Shown here in pieces: positions 1-15,900 of a stretch of DNA of 64,000 nucleotides. The position numbers were made by a program, and so were the translations under genes. How positions within the stretch are numbered: position 1 is the stretch's first letter; every line of letters begins with the position of its first letter. Under the pieces are notes generated by a model. It saw only the letters and a list, made by a program, of their open reading frames with translations, did not search any database and was not told the DNA's origin. This DNA comes from Megamerina dolium (lineage: Eukaryota > Arthropoda > Insecta > Diptera > Megamerinidae). The DNA lies in contig OY978530.1 in assembly GCA_963854835.1 (NCBI GenBank), positions 15,007,220-15,071,219 on the forward strand, written 5' to 3'.

Positions 1-1449
1 ACAGCTGATGCGCTTTTTCCTCAGATAGTCGCAGAACATGAAGTTGATGTGGTGATTATCAGTGAGCAATACAAGAAAATTGAAAGCGGAACATGGCTTG
101 AAAATGACGCGTCAACAGCAGCCATTTGGATACCTATAACCAGCAGCATTCAGGTCACTGACAGCGGCAGAGGATCTTGTTACGTTTATGTACGTATTAA
201 GAGTGTTACATTGGTGAGCTGTTATCTTACTCCGAGCGATGATATAATGACCTTCCAGGATAAACTGAATGACATCGAAGACAAGGCTCTAGAACTCGAA
301 GGAGCTTTAGTTGTAGTAGGTGATTTTAACTCCCGTGCTCCGGAGTGGGGTATGCCAACGATGGACGCCCGAGGTCGTAGGGTAGTGGACATGGCTTCAA
401 GGCTTAGCCTTATTGCTATAAACACGGGCACAGCAAGGACGTTTAGACGGCCAGGCTGCGAGAGCACCACACCAGACATAACGTTTGCTACAGAATCAAT
501 AGCTGGGAAAATTATTTGCTGGAGGGTACTAGAGGATTTCACGGCCAGTGACCATCAGTACATCTCCTACTCTTATCAGTTTCAAGGCCAAAAAGATGCA
601 CCAGTGGATGGCGTCAAAATACCGCACAAATGGAATGTGGATAGATTGAACAGAGACGTATTGGTTGACCAAACCCATGCCGCTAGGGAAATAGGTACTC
701 AAACAATGAGCGCGATTAAAAAGGCTTGTGATGCTTCCATGCCGAAAACGGGATACAGGCGACACAAATCGGTATACTGGTGGAATGAAAAAGTTGCAAA
801 ACTGAGACGAATCTGCCTGCAGTGTAGACGCATTCTAACAAGGGCCAGACGTAGAGAAAACTTTATTATAGAGCGTGCAGCATACAAGAATGCAAAGGCA
901 GAACTCAAGTCTGCTATTTTCCGCAGCAAAAATGAAAAGTGGGCTGAACTATGCAAAGACGTAAACAACGATCCCTGGGGACTAGGATACAAAATCGTTA
1001 TGAAGAAACTAGGTAGCAAAGTTGTGACAAATGATATGGATGAAGAAACAATGGAGAATATAGTCTCGACCTTGTTTCCACAACATCCCTTACGGCCGGA
1101 GGATGCAGTTAGAGAACCAGGAGAAATTCTGCTTTTCAGCGAAGAAGGACTAGAATATGCAGCAAGTACGCTTAAAAATAAGAAGGCACCAGGCCCCGAC
1201 AAAATCCCAGGAGAAGTATTAAAGGAACTTGTACACCACCAGCCGCAGGTACGGTTAGATATGTACAACGCATGTCTCAAAGAAGGGATATTTCCAGAGG
1301 TGTGGAAGAACCAACAACTAATTCTGGTAAGCAAAGGCAAAGGTGACCCAATGACACCAGGTGCATATCGCCCACTCTGTATGCTTGATACAGCTGGGAA
1401 ATTATTAGAGAAGCTTCTTAAACCTCGTATCACAGCTGCATGGTTTTAG
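1..1449 (+). pseudogene. LINE ORF2 first half: AP-type endonuclease and start of reverse transcriptase
   Basis: The frame is open from base 1 (DVVIISEQY is the early endonuclease strand), so the methionine at 49 is internal and not the start. Endonuclease landmarks follow in order: VVVGDFNSRAPEWG near residues 88-101 (catalytic Asp and Asn), TTPDITF near 145, and ASDHQYI near 170 (catalytic Asp-His pair). A basic linker then leads to the N-terminal RT block with APGPDKIPGEVLKEL and GAYRPLCML. The protein would nick target DNA and prime reverse transcription on it. The frame runs into TAG at 1447 just after KPRITAA, where a few tens of bases expected in this family seem missing; the reading continues in another frame. 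Confidence 0.8.
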
Positions 1450-2875
1450 AAAAGGGTGGTCTACCGTGGGAGCGATTCAAGAAGTGGTGGAAGCAGCCTC
1501 GATAACAAAAATAGGTAACCACTATTCTAGACCAGTAGTCTTGCTAACGACCCTAGATGTTAGAAACGCGTTCAACAGCGTGAAATGGTCGGACATGATA
1601 GAAGCCTTAGAACAACGCTTCCGGATACCTGCATACTTGAGTAGAATGATACGCAGCTATTTATGTGACCGCGTACTCACATACAATACAAACGCTGGAC
1701 CAAAGATGAAAAAAATAACGGCTGGTGCAGCCCAAGGTTCAATCCTCGGTCCAGATCTCTGGAATATAAGTTACGAAATACTACGCATAGAAATGCCAGA
1801 CGATACATTCCTAGTGGGCTTTGCAGATGATATAGCAGCTGTTATAACTGCGAGAAATACAGTAGAAGCACAACGAAAACTCAATCAGGTGATAATACGC
1901 ACGCAAGGATGGCTAAATTCCGACGGACTTCAGTTAGCAACGCAGAAAACTAAACTGCTGCTCATAACGGGGCGTCAAATTCCTTTGGAGGTAGATATGT
2001 ACATAAACGACGAACAAATAACTACACAGAAGGTGGTTAAATATCTAGGAGTTAGATTGGACTCCAAGCTCACATATACGGCACAATTGCAGTATGCTAC
2101 AAACAAAGCAGCTAAAGTTACAGCATCAGTAAGCAGACTGATGGCAAACATCGGTGGACCGTTGCCTAGCAAGCGTAAAGTCTTAATGGCGGTAAACCAT
2201 TCCATCCTACTATATGGATGTGAACTATGGGCCGACACACTCAAAACGGGTTGCAGAAGGAAAATTATATCAGCTGTACGAAGGACTATGGCCCTACGAA
2301 TAACATGTGCCTATCGCACAGTGTCGTATAGTGCGGTGCTGGCAATAGCGGGTGTAACACCAATTGACCTGCTAGCAGAAGAGCGAAAAAAGTTGTACCT
2401 ACTAAAAAAATCTGGAGGCTATACACCACAAGCTGAAAAGCAAATAAGAGAGCAGACAATTAATATCTGGCAAGAGAAATGGGAGAACCACACGTATGGC
2501 AGATGGACCATAAAAATTATACCAAGCATATGTGAATGGATTGGGCGAAGACACGGAGAGGTTAATTATTACCTAACCCAGTTGTTATCTGGCCACGGCT
2601 ATTTCTGTAAATATTTACATAGAATAGGAAAGAGAGCGCATGCCAGATGCGTATACGATGATGCGGAAGAAGACGACGTAGAGCATAATTTCTTCAGTTG
2701 CGAAAGATGGAGTAATGAAAGGAGCGTAATGGAGCAGCAAATCGGGTTATGGACAGTTGAAAACCTGGTCGAAAAACTGTTACACAGCGAAGAAAACTGG
2801 AACGCTATTTCGCGGTATACGGAATGCGTACTCAGAAGAAAGAAGCGGGACCTGGACGCAGGTCAAAACGAGTGA
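1439..2875 (+). pseudogene. LINE ORF2 second half: reverse transcriptase core and C-terminal zinc-like domain
   Basis: Reading in frame from 1439 gives HGFRKGWSTVGAIQEV, the RT block that should follow the previous fragment, so the two halves belong to one protein split by a small deletion plus frameshift. Next come TLDVRNAFNSVKW (first catalytic Asp), AAQGSILGPDLWN, and GFADDIAAVI (the polymerase FADD motif near residue 120 of this piece). The thumb/connection region has KYLGVRLDSKL. The C-terminus has a weak Cys/His cluster (CVYDDAEEDDVEHNFFSC), common at the end of R1-clade proteins. It is otherwise open to the stop at 2875. Confidence 0.82.
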
Positions 2876-2930
2876 AGTCTAATAAAGACTCACTAGGGCC
2901 CTACCCCGAAGTAATACTACCGTGGTTCCG

Positions 2931-3084
2931 GTTAAATATTGTTAAATATTTTTATTGAAGATCAGTATGATCTCATTTTTATATATCGGAAATTTTCATG
3001 TTTCAATTAATTATAAAATTTTCTCGAAAATAAAAATTCAAATTTTTCTGTTAACGCGTTTTAATAAAATGTAGATATCAAGGT
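2931..3084. other. AT-rich spacer
   Basis: Short AT-rich sequence between the R1-like 3' end and the RTE scrap. Nothing recognisable is seen in it. Confidence 0.5.
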
Positions 3085-3415
3085 TAATAGTGAGTATCGA
3101 ATATGGTACAACCATGGGCTGTACGAGCTATAAGCCGACTCCGTCATAGTAAAGCGCATAAAAATTCATCAGCTGCGCTGGCTGGTCATGTCCAGCCAAT
3201 GAAAGAACACGCTCCAGCTAGGAAGGTGTTATATTCGGAACCCGTGGACGACGCACACCTAACCTCAGGTGGAAAGACCAAGTAGTGGTAAACTTGACTG
3301 TATTTGGAATTTCTAGCTGGCGTCAGCTAGCGTCGAACAGAGATAGCTAGCAAAACATGATAAATTCGGTCTAAATCAGTCATCGGTTGTAATGGCCACT
3401 TAAATAAATAAGTAA
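3085..3415 (+). pseudogene. 3' fragment of an RTE-type LINE
   Basis: This matches the end of the better copy at 40080-40380 almost base for base in stretches: the coding tail for the region containing EPVDDAHL (the intact version has a GRPNLRWKDQVLENL-type motif), then WRQL and the short 3' tail with taagtaagt repeats. The small deletion near 3245 removes the Arg/Gly-rich part. Only the last 330 bp or so are present, as expected for a LINE that was 5'-truncated on insertion. Confidence 0.75.
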
Positions 3416-4450
3416 GTGGTGTCAAAGCCAGGGACCCAATTTAATAGTTTTTTTTTTTTTTGAGATCCAGAAAGTTCAGTGCAAAATATTGTCGTAGAAA
3501 AAGTTTTTGGTATTTCTGTTATTTTCGGGACCTTCTCTACAAGAATCTTCGGTCTTTTTTATTTTGCGAACTTTTTGAAAAGAAAGTTCAATAATAACTG
3601 ATATTTATTTTTCTATTTTTTCTAGTTCTATAATAACACTTATACTTGGCCTAATATTTTTTTAGGCCAAAGTAAAAGTCCTTGCCAATAATAAACAAAC
3701 TCATATTATCTAACCATATTTTCAATTCTGTCTTTTTATGTGTATAGGCTCATGAATACCTGCCGGGGTAAATATATGAAAATAACTTCAGTAAACATTG
3801 ATCTATCTCAACCAAACACCAGTTATTTTTTTAAGAGGATGGTGTTTGATAACGAAATACAGAAGAGGCGTATCAACACCCACTTTTGCATTGTGATAAA
3901 ATGTAAGTTTATCCCTATATGGTAGATATACTTTTCTGAAATTGTTGCTTCAAAAAAATTTATTTGAAATTAAAATGAAAAATGAAGGAACTTATTTATT
4001 ATTTTGTCTTCAATTTCTAATCAACTAAAAAACAAAAAAAAAAAGAAACAAAAATAAACTTAAAAGATATCATTGGTTTAAAAATTTGCTATTGCCATAT
4101 AATATGAACAGTATTTTATGTGCGCAAGTTGTAATGTGTGTTGATAGGTCCATATAAAATTGTTGACATTTTATCTGTGTTAGGCTATGTTCCACACACA
4201 TAGGATTCTTATATTTAACACATGCTCACCATGTAGCTCTGTTACTTTTCGAAACTAGGTAGCACATGTAAAAACGACACTTTTGCTTAATGCGCCCACT
4301 GGAATCTCGGTGATCATCATCAGCCTCAAATACTTCCTAAGAGTTCGACACAGAGATTGACTCACATACAAAATTAAATAAGACATAGTATATACATATA
4401 CACACATATTTCTCCAACGAAATATGTTCAAAAATATATGTATGCATATA
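3416..4450. other. AT-rich non-coding stretch
   Basis: About 1 kb with a T14 run, other homopolymers and no open frame above about 60 codons that looks like a protein. I recognise no element in it. Confidence 0.5.
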
Positions 4451-5693
4451 CGAGGGCGGATTGATAATAAAGCTACCTAAGTAGGAAAAAAACATTTTGT
4501 TTTTTTCAAAAACCATTTATTTCTCAACATAGTCTCCTTTTACTTTGACACACTTAGTAAGACGATATACCAACTTTTTTATACCATCTGAATAATACGA
4601 TTTCGGGAACCCCTCAGAATACGCGTTAATTTCGGTAATCACTTCTTCGTTTGAGCTGAATCTTTTTTCTGCGAACCATTTTTTCAAGTTTGGAAACAGG
4701 AAAAAGTCACTTGGAGCTAAATCTGGACTATAAGGTAGATGATCAACCAATTCGAAGTGTATTTCACGTAATTTTAGCATCGTATCTAATGCTGTGTGAA
4801 CCGGTGCGTTGTCTTGAAGAAAGAGTATTTTTTTCTTCTTTAAATGTGGTCGTTTTTTCTTGATTGCATCATTCAATTGATCCAATAATGCACGATAATA
4901 CTTTCCTGTGATTTTGGATCCTTTTTCAAGATAATCGATAAGCAATATTCCGAGTGCATCCCGAAATACGGTGGCCATAACCTTGCCAACCGATTTCACT
5001 GCCTTCGCCTGCTTCAGAGCACTTCCACCAGCTTCCACCCATTGCTTCGATTGACCTTTGGTTTCAGGTGTGTAGTGGTGGACCCACGTTTCATCAACAG
5101 TTACTAATCGACGCCAAAAATCAACAGGATTACGCTTTATCATGTCCAAACACTGCTGTGAAGTGGTCTCTTGAACTCGTTTTGGTTCGACACTGAGCAA
5201 ACGCGGCACCCATCTTGCCGATAGCTTTTTCATATGCAAATGTTCATGCAAAATGTTGAACACACGTTCATATGAGATGTTTACCATTTCAGCAATCTCA
5301 CGCCACTTGACTCGGCGATCATTCATAACGATATCGAGGATTTTCTTGATGTTTTCTTCAGTAACCACCTCTTTTGGCCTTCCTGTTGATGGTATTGTTG
5401 CAGTGCTTGTTCGGCCGCGTTTAAATTCAGAAATCTACTGTAATGTTTATCGAGCTCTTCTTTTGTCTCTTTCGCCATTTTCCCCTTCAAATAATAGTGC
5501 CTAATCACTGCACGAAATTCGCTTTTTTCCATATTTCAAGAAACACAAAAGTTCGTTACTTCAAACGACTACAACAAGTAAACTAATCAATGAATTTGGG
5601 TGAAATTTTAACAGCTTTTTGAAATTTCAAAAAAAATAGTTTTTGTGTTTGTGCTGCCTTTTTCGTACTTAGGTAGCTTCTTTATCAATCCGC
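4451..5693 (-). mobile_element. mariner element, irritans-like, right end truncated
   Basis: The left terminal inverted repeat starts after a TA at 4449-4450 and contains ggattgataataaagctacc. The right one (rtcd as ggtagcttctttatcaatcc) ends at the sequence aatccgc, short of the final bases matching the left end. It holds one transposase pseudogene on the minus strand. The right end runs straight into a second mariner through bases common to both. Confidence 0.85.
4517..5532 (-). pseudogene. mariner transposase (DD34D), frameshifted near the N-terminus
   Basis: The protein begins at 5532 with an N-terminal helix-turn-helix stretch (MEKSEFRAVIRHYYLKGK). After about 30 residues the frame is lost, and the rest is read in the frame that is open below 5434: FKRGRTS, then TEENIKK, the WVPRLL linker motif, and the DDE core. 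Catalytic residues are all visible: VDETW (first Asp), LQDNAPVHT (second) and YSPDLAPSDFFLF (third), with 34 residues between the second and third. The break removes part of the DNA-binding domain (relative to family members, roughly ten codons plus a shift), so it should not make an active transposase, although the catalytic domain is whole. Confidence 0.85.
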
Positions 5694-6800
5694 TGTTTTT
5701 CGGTAAAAAACACATTTTTTTTCATAGAAAGCCAAAAATTAATTTATTCAAAGTATTTGCCCTTACTAGCTATAAAATTTTCCCATATCTCGGGCAATTT
5801 TTGTATACCATGCCAAAAGAATTCCTCATTTTTCGAGGCAAACCACTCGTCAAGCCATTTTCCGACATCTTCATACGAATCGAAGTGCTGTTCGGCGAGC
5901 GCGTGACCTATCGACGAAAACAGGTGATAGTCAGAAGGTGCCAGGTCTGGTGAAAACGCGGGATGAGGTAGCACCTCGCAATTGAGTGTGTCCAAGTAGT
6001 TTTGGACCAGTTTTGACGTGTGCAATGGGGCGTTGTCGTGGAGAAAAATCAGCTTCTCATGTCTTTGTTCATAACCAGGCCTTTTTTCTCCCAAAGCACG
6101 GCGCAATTTCACTAGTTGTTGATGGTAGCAGTGAGCATTGACAGTTTCTTCAGGTACCAACAGCTCGTAGTAGATGACACCCTGCTGATCCCACCAAACG
6201 AACGGCATCGTCTTTTGTCCAAAGCGATGTAGTCTTGGAGAAGAAGTTGCTGGTTGGCCGGGATCGACTAACGATTTTTTTCGTTTAGGATTCTCAAAGT
6301 ATATCCATTTTTCATCGCAAGTCACCACAATTTGCAGGAACGACTTTCTTTTTTGTCTAGCAAGCAAGATTTCGCATGTGTTTTGGCGTCGCTCCATCTG
6401 CCTATCGTTCAATTCATAAGGTACCCATTTTCCAAATTTTTGAACTTTTCCCATGGCTCATAAACGTATAGAAATGGCTTGTTGAGTAACACCTAACTGT
6501 TCGGCAAGAAATTTTTGCATTTGGGTGTCGTTCTCATCCAAAAGAGCCTGCAAATCATGGTCCTCAACTTTTCTGGGTCTATTTTCACGCTTCTTGTCAC
6601 TCAAGTTAAAATGGCCTTTTTTGAACCGACGAAACCAGTCTCTGCAAGTGGTTTCCGATAGCGCACTGTTTCCACGAGCATTCGATGCGACTCAGCAGCA
6701 AATTGAAACAAAAAAACAGAGCTTCCCGCATATGCTCTTTTTCTTACACGAAACTAGACATGATTTACGAGAAAAAATGTATGTTGTTGTATGAAACCTG
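5687..6800 (-). mobile_element. Mos1-like (mauritiana) mariner, both ends damaged
   Basis: Its coding region and 3' tail match the third mariner at 16131-17125. The terminal sequence preserved there (reading gtgtacaagcttaaatccgc inward) is cut here to aatccgc by the junction with the neighbouring mariner. The other end is lost in a (TA)n array after 6800. Confidence 0.82.
5744..6761 (-). pseudogene. Mos1-like mariner transposase with early stop and N-terminal damage
   Basis: The start at 6761 reads MSSFV and then a stop codon, followed in the same frame by EKEHMREAL, the family's usual continuation. The HTH region between 6455 and 6740 is broken into other frames. From 6454 the frame is open for 236 residues: WVPYEL linker motif, then CDEKWIYFENPKRKKS (first catalytic Asp), WWDQQGVIYYELL, FLHDNAPLHT (second Asp) and FSPDLAPSDYHLF (third Asp, 34 residues on). 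Family proteins are about 345 residues. The catalytic domain looks intact; the DNA-binding half does not. Confidence 0.88.
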
Positions 6801-6837
6801 AAGATCTTTTGTATATACAGCATATACATACATATAT

Positions 6838-6851
6838 GTATATAGATATAC

Positions 6852-6947
<96 letters not shown>

Positions 6948-7015
6948 ATATAAAAAAAAAATTAAATATGTGGCACTTAAAGCCCCAAAGGGCTCATTGG
7001 CCGAGCTTCTCTTCC

Positions 7016-7109
<94 letters not shown>

Positions 7110-7120
7110 TTACATATATA
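6838..7120. repeat. (TA)n microsatellite, interrupted by a SINE tail
   Basis: Long TA arrays lie on both sides of a 65-bp SINE 3' end (6950-7015), with a short GT run before it. Translations of this repeat are alternating Tyr-Ile and not proteins. Confidence 0.95.
6950..7015 (-). repeat. 3' tail of the tRNA-derived SINE
   Basis: Contains ttaaatatgtggcacttaaa and gggctcattggccgagcttc, the same tail as the full SINE at 16596-16976. It is the A-rich 3' end only, on the minus strand, sitting inside the TA array. Confidence 0.85.
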
Positions 7121-7308
7121 CATATATTTTTTCCACGAAAATTGATGCAAATAGCGTTATTCATGTTGTAATAGATCAATTTTGGAGTTGCCACATTTTG
7201 TTGTCTATGTGAAAAATTTAAATAAGTGTAAATAAATTTTTCTGTTCACGTTAAAAATTTGAATGAATTTGTTTTTATCAAAAAGTGAAATTAATGAATA
7301 TTATTATA

Positions 7309-8139
7309 AAGGCTTATCCATTTTGCGGTTTCAAAAGTATAGAGCTAGAATTCGACATCTGTCAAACTGAGTTATTAAAACAATTTCTTTCTTTTTCAGT
7401 TCAAAGTCTTGACATTTGCGAAAATGGATCGCTTAACTATCGCACAATGCATTAAAATTGTAAAAACCTACTACAAAAATGGTGATTCTGCCACAGCCAC
7501 ATATCGTGCTTTAAGAGGAGATTATGGTTTACATAATCGTCCAACTACGCAAGCAATTGGCAAAATTGTGAAGAAATATGAAGAGACTGGATCGGTTACA
7601 GATATTGTAAGTCCTGTGCATCATCTTTTCGCTCGTACCACCGAAAATATCGCTGCTGTAAGTGAAAGTGTTGCCGAAGACCCGAATGTGTCGATTCCTC
7701 GTCGTTCTCAGGAATTAGGACTGTCTTACTGCACATTATGGCGTATTTTGCATTTGGATCTACACCTACATCCATATAAAATCCAGATATCAAGTGGCCA
7801 CCAAGATCATGCGATTTGACACCGCTTGACTTTTTTTTGTGGAGCTACGCGAAAGACCGTGTTTATGCAGATAAACCTTTAACTCTTGAGCACCTAAAAA
7901 CCAACATTCGTCACGTTATGGCTGAGATACCGCCCAATATGTGTCAAAAAGTGGTCGAAAATTACCTCAAAAGAATCGATGCTTGCAACAATTCGCGTGG
8001 TGGTCATTTAAATGATGTAGTATTTCACACATAATGTCAACGTTCAAACTTTATAATAAAAAAGAAATATCATGATAAAAAATATTTTATATGTGTTTTA
8101 TTTACATTTACTTTTGAAACCGCAAAATGGATAACCCTT
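7309..8139 (+). mobile_element. DD41D ('rosa'-type) Tc1/mariner element, internally deleted copy 1
   Basis: Inverted ends of about 29 bp (atccattttgcggtttcaaa inside) are flanked by TA at 7307-7308 and 8140-8141, the normal target duplication of this superfamily. Length is 831 bp against about 1.3 kb for the fuller copies. The missing block of roughly 475 bp lies between positions equivalent to 23979 and 24455 in copy 2. It is the only one of the three copies with both ends present. Confidence 0.9.
7424..8034 (+). pseudogene. DD41D transposase with central deletion
   Basis: It starts MDRLTIAQCIKIVKTYYKNG, an N-terminal helix-turn-helix (DUF4817-like) region, followed by HNRPTTQAIGKIVKKYEE and a second HTH around LGLSYCTLWRIL. 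The deletion removes the first two catalytic aspartates, and the frame shifts. The remaining C-terminal part has TPLDFFLWSYAKDRVY, where the third catalytic residue is Asp, and ends NDVVFHT at the stop at 8032. It cannot be active but may be mobilised in trans, since its ends are whole. Confidence 0.88.
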
Positions 8140-8144
8140 TATGT

Positions 8145-11037
<2,893 letters not shown>

Positions 11038-11099
11038 TTAAAAAAAATAAATATGTGGCTCTTATAAACCCCAAAGGGCTCTTTGGCCGAGCTTTTTTC
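11038..11099 (-). repeat. 3' tail of the tRNA-derived SINE, diverged
   Basis: Reads aataaatatgtggctcttat then ccccaaagggctctttggcc, a clear but mutated match to the SINE tail at 16605-16665. Only the 3' end is present. Confidence 0.8.
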
Positions 11100-13377
<2,278 letters not shown>

Positions 13378-13712
13378 GCGTGCCCACCTGCCGACAAGCC
13401 ATTGGCAATTTTTCCGATTTAGCAATTTGCCATTAAAAGTTCAAAAAGAGTTCTGTGAGCATGCTCAGAAAATGTGGTGTCACAAGGGTTCTACCGGCCA
13501 AGTAGGTCCCTCCTAATACTTCCGAAGTTAAACACGCACAACAGTACGGAAGACAAGCTTGACCAAAGGGATCTTCGGAGTCTGTAAGTGTATGGAAGAA
13601 CTTTCAATTACATACCGACAGGTGGGTAACATTCAAACGAAAAGTAGCTTCTAAATGAGCTCTGTGACAAAGCTCAGGAATAATTGATGAGCTTCTCTTC
13701 CAAACGAAATTC
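13378..13712 (+). repeat. degenerate SINE copies, rearranged
   Basis: 13380-13575 carries the SINE body on the plus strand: the pieces cctgccgacaagccattggc, gtcacaagggttctaccgg and cacgcacaacagtacggaag. 13614-13710 repeats the cgacaggtgggtaacattc and tctgtgacaaagctcagga blocks and ends at gagcttctcttcc. The tRNA-like head is missing from both. Confidence 0.7.
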
Positions 13713-15273
13713 CAAGTGAAATTTTTTGTTAGTATTACTATCGGTATTATTTTCATCAAATTTCATCAATTTCAATTATTTTCATCAATCAACACTGACT
13801 CTTTATCCTTTTCTCAAAAAGAATTTTTTTTTTTACTTTTCACTAATTTATTCATTTTCTGTATTTTCCATATTTCCTCCTCCTTTCATTCTTAATTTCA
13901 ATTATAATTTTTTACTTCTTTTCACGACATTCGCAATTTTCTCACTACCGCTGCAGCTAATTCTAATGTTGTTGCTGTTAGCTCCTTATTTGTTTGATAT
14001 AGAAGAAATGGCAACATTATACTTGTAGCTGCTGCGTGTTTATAAACAAGAATTGTATATAATTCTTATCAAATGGAAAACATAAAACAAATTAGACAGA
14101 AAAAAAAATCAGGTCGTATCATCAATTTATGTGTTTGTTGTTTATTTTTCAGACTAAAATTAAATTAATTCGTTTGTTGTGTAATTGTGTGCTGTGTGTA
14201 ATACCAAGCAATTGTAGATTTATTATGATATTGACTGAATGCATTGCACAAAAATCTTTTGCTGGTTGTCTGGCTGCCGGATAGCTGCTAGCAGCAGCAG
14301 AAGCACAGACAAGGGATATTTTGAAGAAGCAGAAAAGGAAAGCTATGCAACTACATTTGCATTGGCATGCAATTAATAAATTCGTACATAGTCATTTGAG
14401 AGCTTAACGATATGTACCTATCCTCGAGCAGAAATATGAATTTTAGGTTGTTCAATATACTCAGACACATACTCTCGTGGTACATGTATGACAACACATT
14501 TGAAACAACTTCGATCAAGCCTCCATATTCAAAAAAGGCGATTCTCTTAGTAGTGCCCCTAATCGTTTTGCATATTAGTATATATTTGGCTTATATAGGC
14601 TGTCAAAAGCCAAGTTCCTAAAAGTGAAATTTCAAGCGAATAATAATTATTTTTCTCTATGTGGACTTTAAACATGGTACTGTATAAAACGATTCCGAAA
14701 GTACTTTTTCATCGAAATGTATTTATAAATTGATATAACAGTATAATAACACATTCTTATCAATCAGGTACAGACTAATTGTTTTGCAAAGTTGGATTCG
14801 ATTGTATATTGTATGAGAAATCAGTGTTCAAAAGTAGCATATTTTTTTCGTATATATCCCTAATGATTTGTTGTGTACGATTTCTCGTAGCCATTTTCTG
14901 GGTTTGATTGCATGAGGTTATTGCCCCATACCTTCCGAAACAGTGTCGTTTAAATTGCCAAGATACACTTTTTTTGTCTTACGATCATTTTCACATTAGC
15001 ATGTTAATTCACAGAATAGAGTTAATTAACAGTTTTGCCACTGAAAACTGGGAGTTAACTCTATTCTATGCTACTGTGAAAATGTGCCTTAATCTATTGT
15101 GTTGCAATGTTTTTTTTTTGTGATTTCTCTATATAGATTTTGTTTGTTTTTTCTTATACAATCTAAGTAAAGGCCGTTTTTAGAGTGAAGAGCTTTCCAA
15201 TAAAACGGTATAGCAGTTATCAAATCTGGTAACCCAGAAGTCATTTGTATTCAGTAAGATTTGCAATTTCATC
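13713..15273. other. AT-rich non-coding DNA
   Basis: No supported gene. It includes poly-T/pyrimidine tracts (13800-13930), a small CAG-type run near 14292 and the inverted repeat at 14986-15084. Confidence 0.5.
14986..15084. repeat. imperfect inverted repeat (possible MITE or foldback)
   Basis: Left arm parts at 14986-15002 (cattttcacattagcat) and 15013-15025 (agaatagagttaa) pair with 15055-15084 (ttaactctattct then atgctactgtgaaaatg), with one mismatch and a ten-base insertion. Terminal duplication is not obvious. Confidence 0.5.
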
Positions 15274-15668
15274 ATGGAAATATTTACATCTCAACAATGG
15301 TTGCAAATATTGAAATTTTATTAGGAAAATCGTGGTTCTGTCATCCAAACTCATAGATCGCTACATCCATTTTATGGTCACAGTAATGAGGCTCATTTTT
15401 GGCTCAATGAGTACATGAACAAGCAAAACTGTTGGATTTAAAGTGAAAACAATCCACAAGAAATTCTTCAGACACCATTACATCTACAAAAACTTTCTGT
15501 TTGGTGCGGTTTATGCGCTGGTGGATTTATTGGTCCATACTTCTATAAAAACACAGCTGGCAAAAAGGTAACCCTCAATGGCGATCAGTACAGAGCCACG
15601 GTAACTGACTATTTGTTTCATCGATTGTGTAGTATGAATGTGGAAGAGATGTGCTTCCAGCCAGACGA
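15274..15668 (+). pseudogene. degenerate DD41D-related transposase
   Basis: Begins MEIFTSQQWLQILKFY, then a stop, then RGSVIQTHRSLHPFYG, which is the HTH region typical of DUF4817-type transposases. A deletion joins this to the catalytic region: NEAHFWLNEYMNKQNCWI, LHLQKLSVWCGLCAGGFIGPYF and VTDYLFHRL can be read with stops and shifts. It is clearly diverged from the three DD41D copies elsewhere in the window, so it represents another, older subfamily. The third catalytic motif is absent. Confidence 0.75.
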
Positions 15669-15900
15669 GTACATATATGTACATACATTTGTGATTTATT
15701 TTTGATTTTATAAATGTTTTTACATATGTAATAATGAAAAATGAAATTAATATTTTTCATTTTTTTTAATAAATGTGAAATATTACACTTTTTGTTGAAT
15801 AATAAAAAACGAGTTTATAAACATCATCACCTTTTACTTCATTAAACACTAAACTTTACAATCTACCACAGTTTTATAGCCAAAATGTTATTATTAATAA
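15662..15900 (+). repeat. unnamed dispersed repeat, copy 1
   Basis: The run from tacatacatttgtgattta through gtgaaatattacactttttg to taccacagttt recurs at 58738-58990 with substitutions and indels. No coding potential. It directly follows the degenerate transposase above and could be that element's 3' non-coding end. Confidence 0.65.

Larger units (their letters stand above)
1..2930 (+). mobile_element. R1-like non-LTR retrotransposon (5' end outside window)
   Basis: Endonuclease and reverse transcriptase are read in order across two frames. The 3' untranslated part follows the stop at 2875, with no long poly(A). The reading frame is already open at base 1, so the element's 5' part lies outside the window. 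One frame break near 1439 is the only obvious lesion in the 2.9 kb seen. R1-clade membership is inferred from the endonuclease layout and the FADD-type polymerase motif; insertion into rDNA is not visible, so this is an R1 relative outside rDNA or a dispersed member. Confidence 0.8.

Noticed and set aside
5645..5953. Plus-strand open frame over the mariner end (and similar antisense frames at 699-1433 and 55871-56287)
   Set aside because: Shadow of a transposase or LINE gene on the other strand or in another frame.
6765..7212. Open frames of alternating Tyr-Ile (also 8141-8476, 17482-17876, 19801-20113, 21780-22051, 24797-24979)
   Set aside because: They are translations of (TA)n microsatellites.
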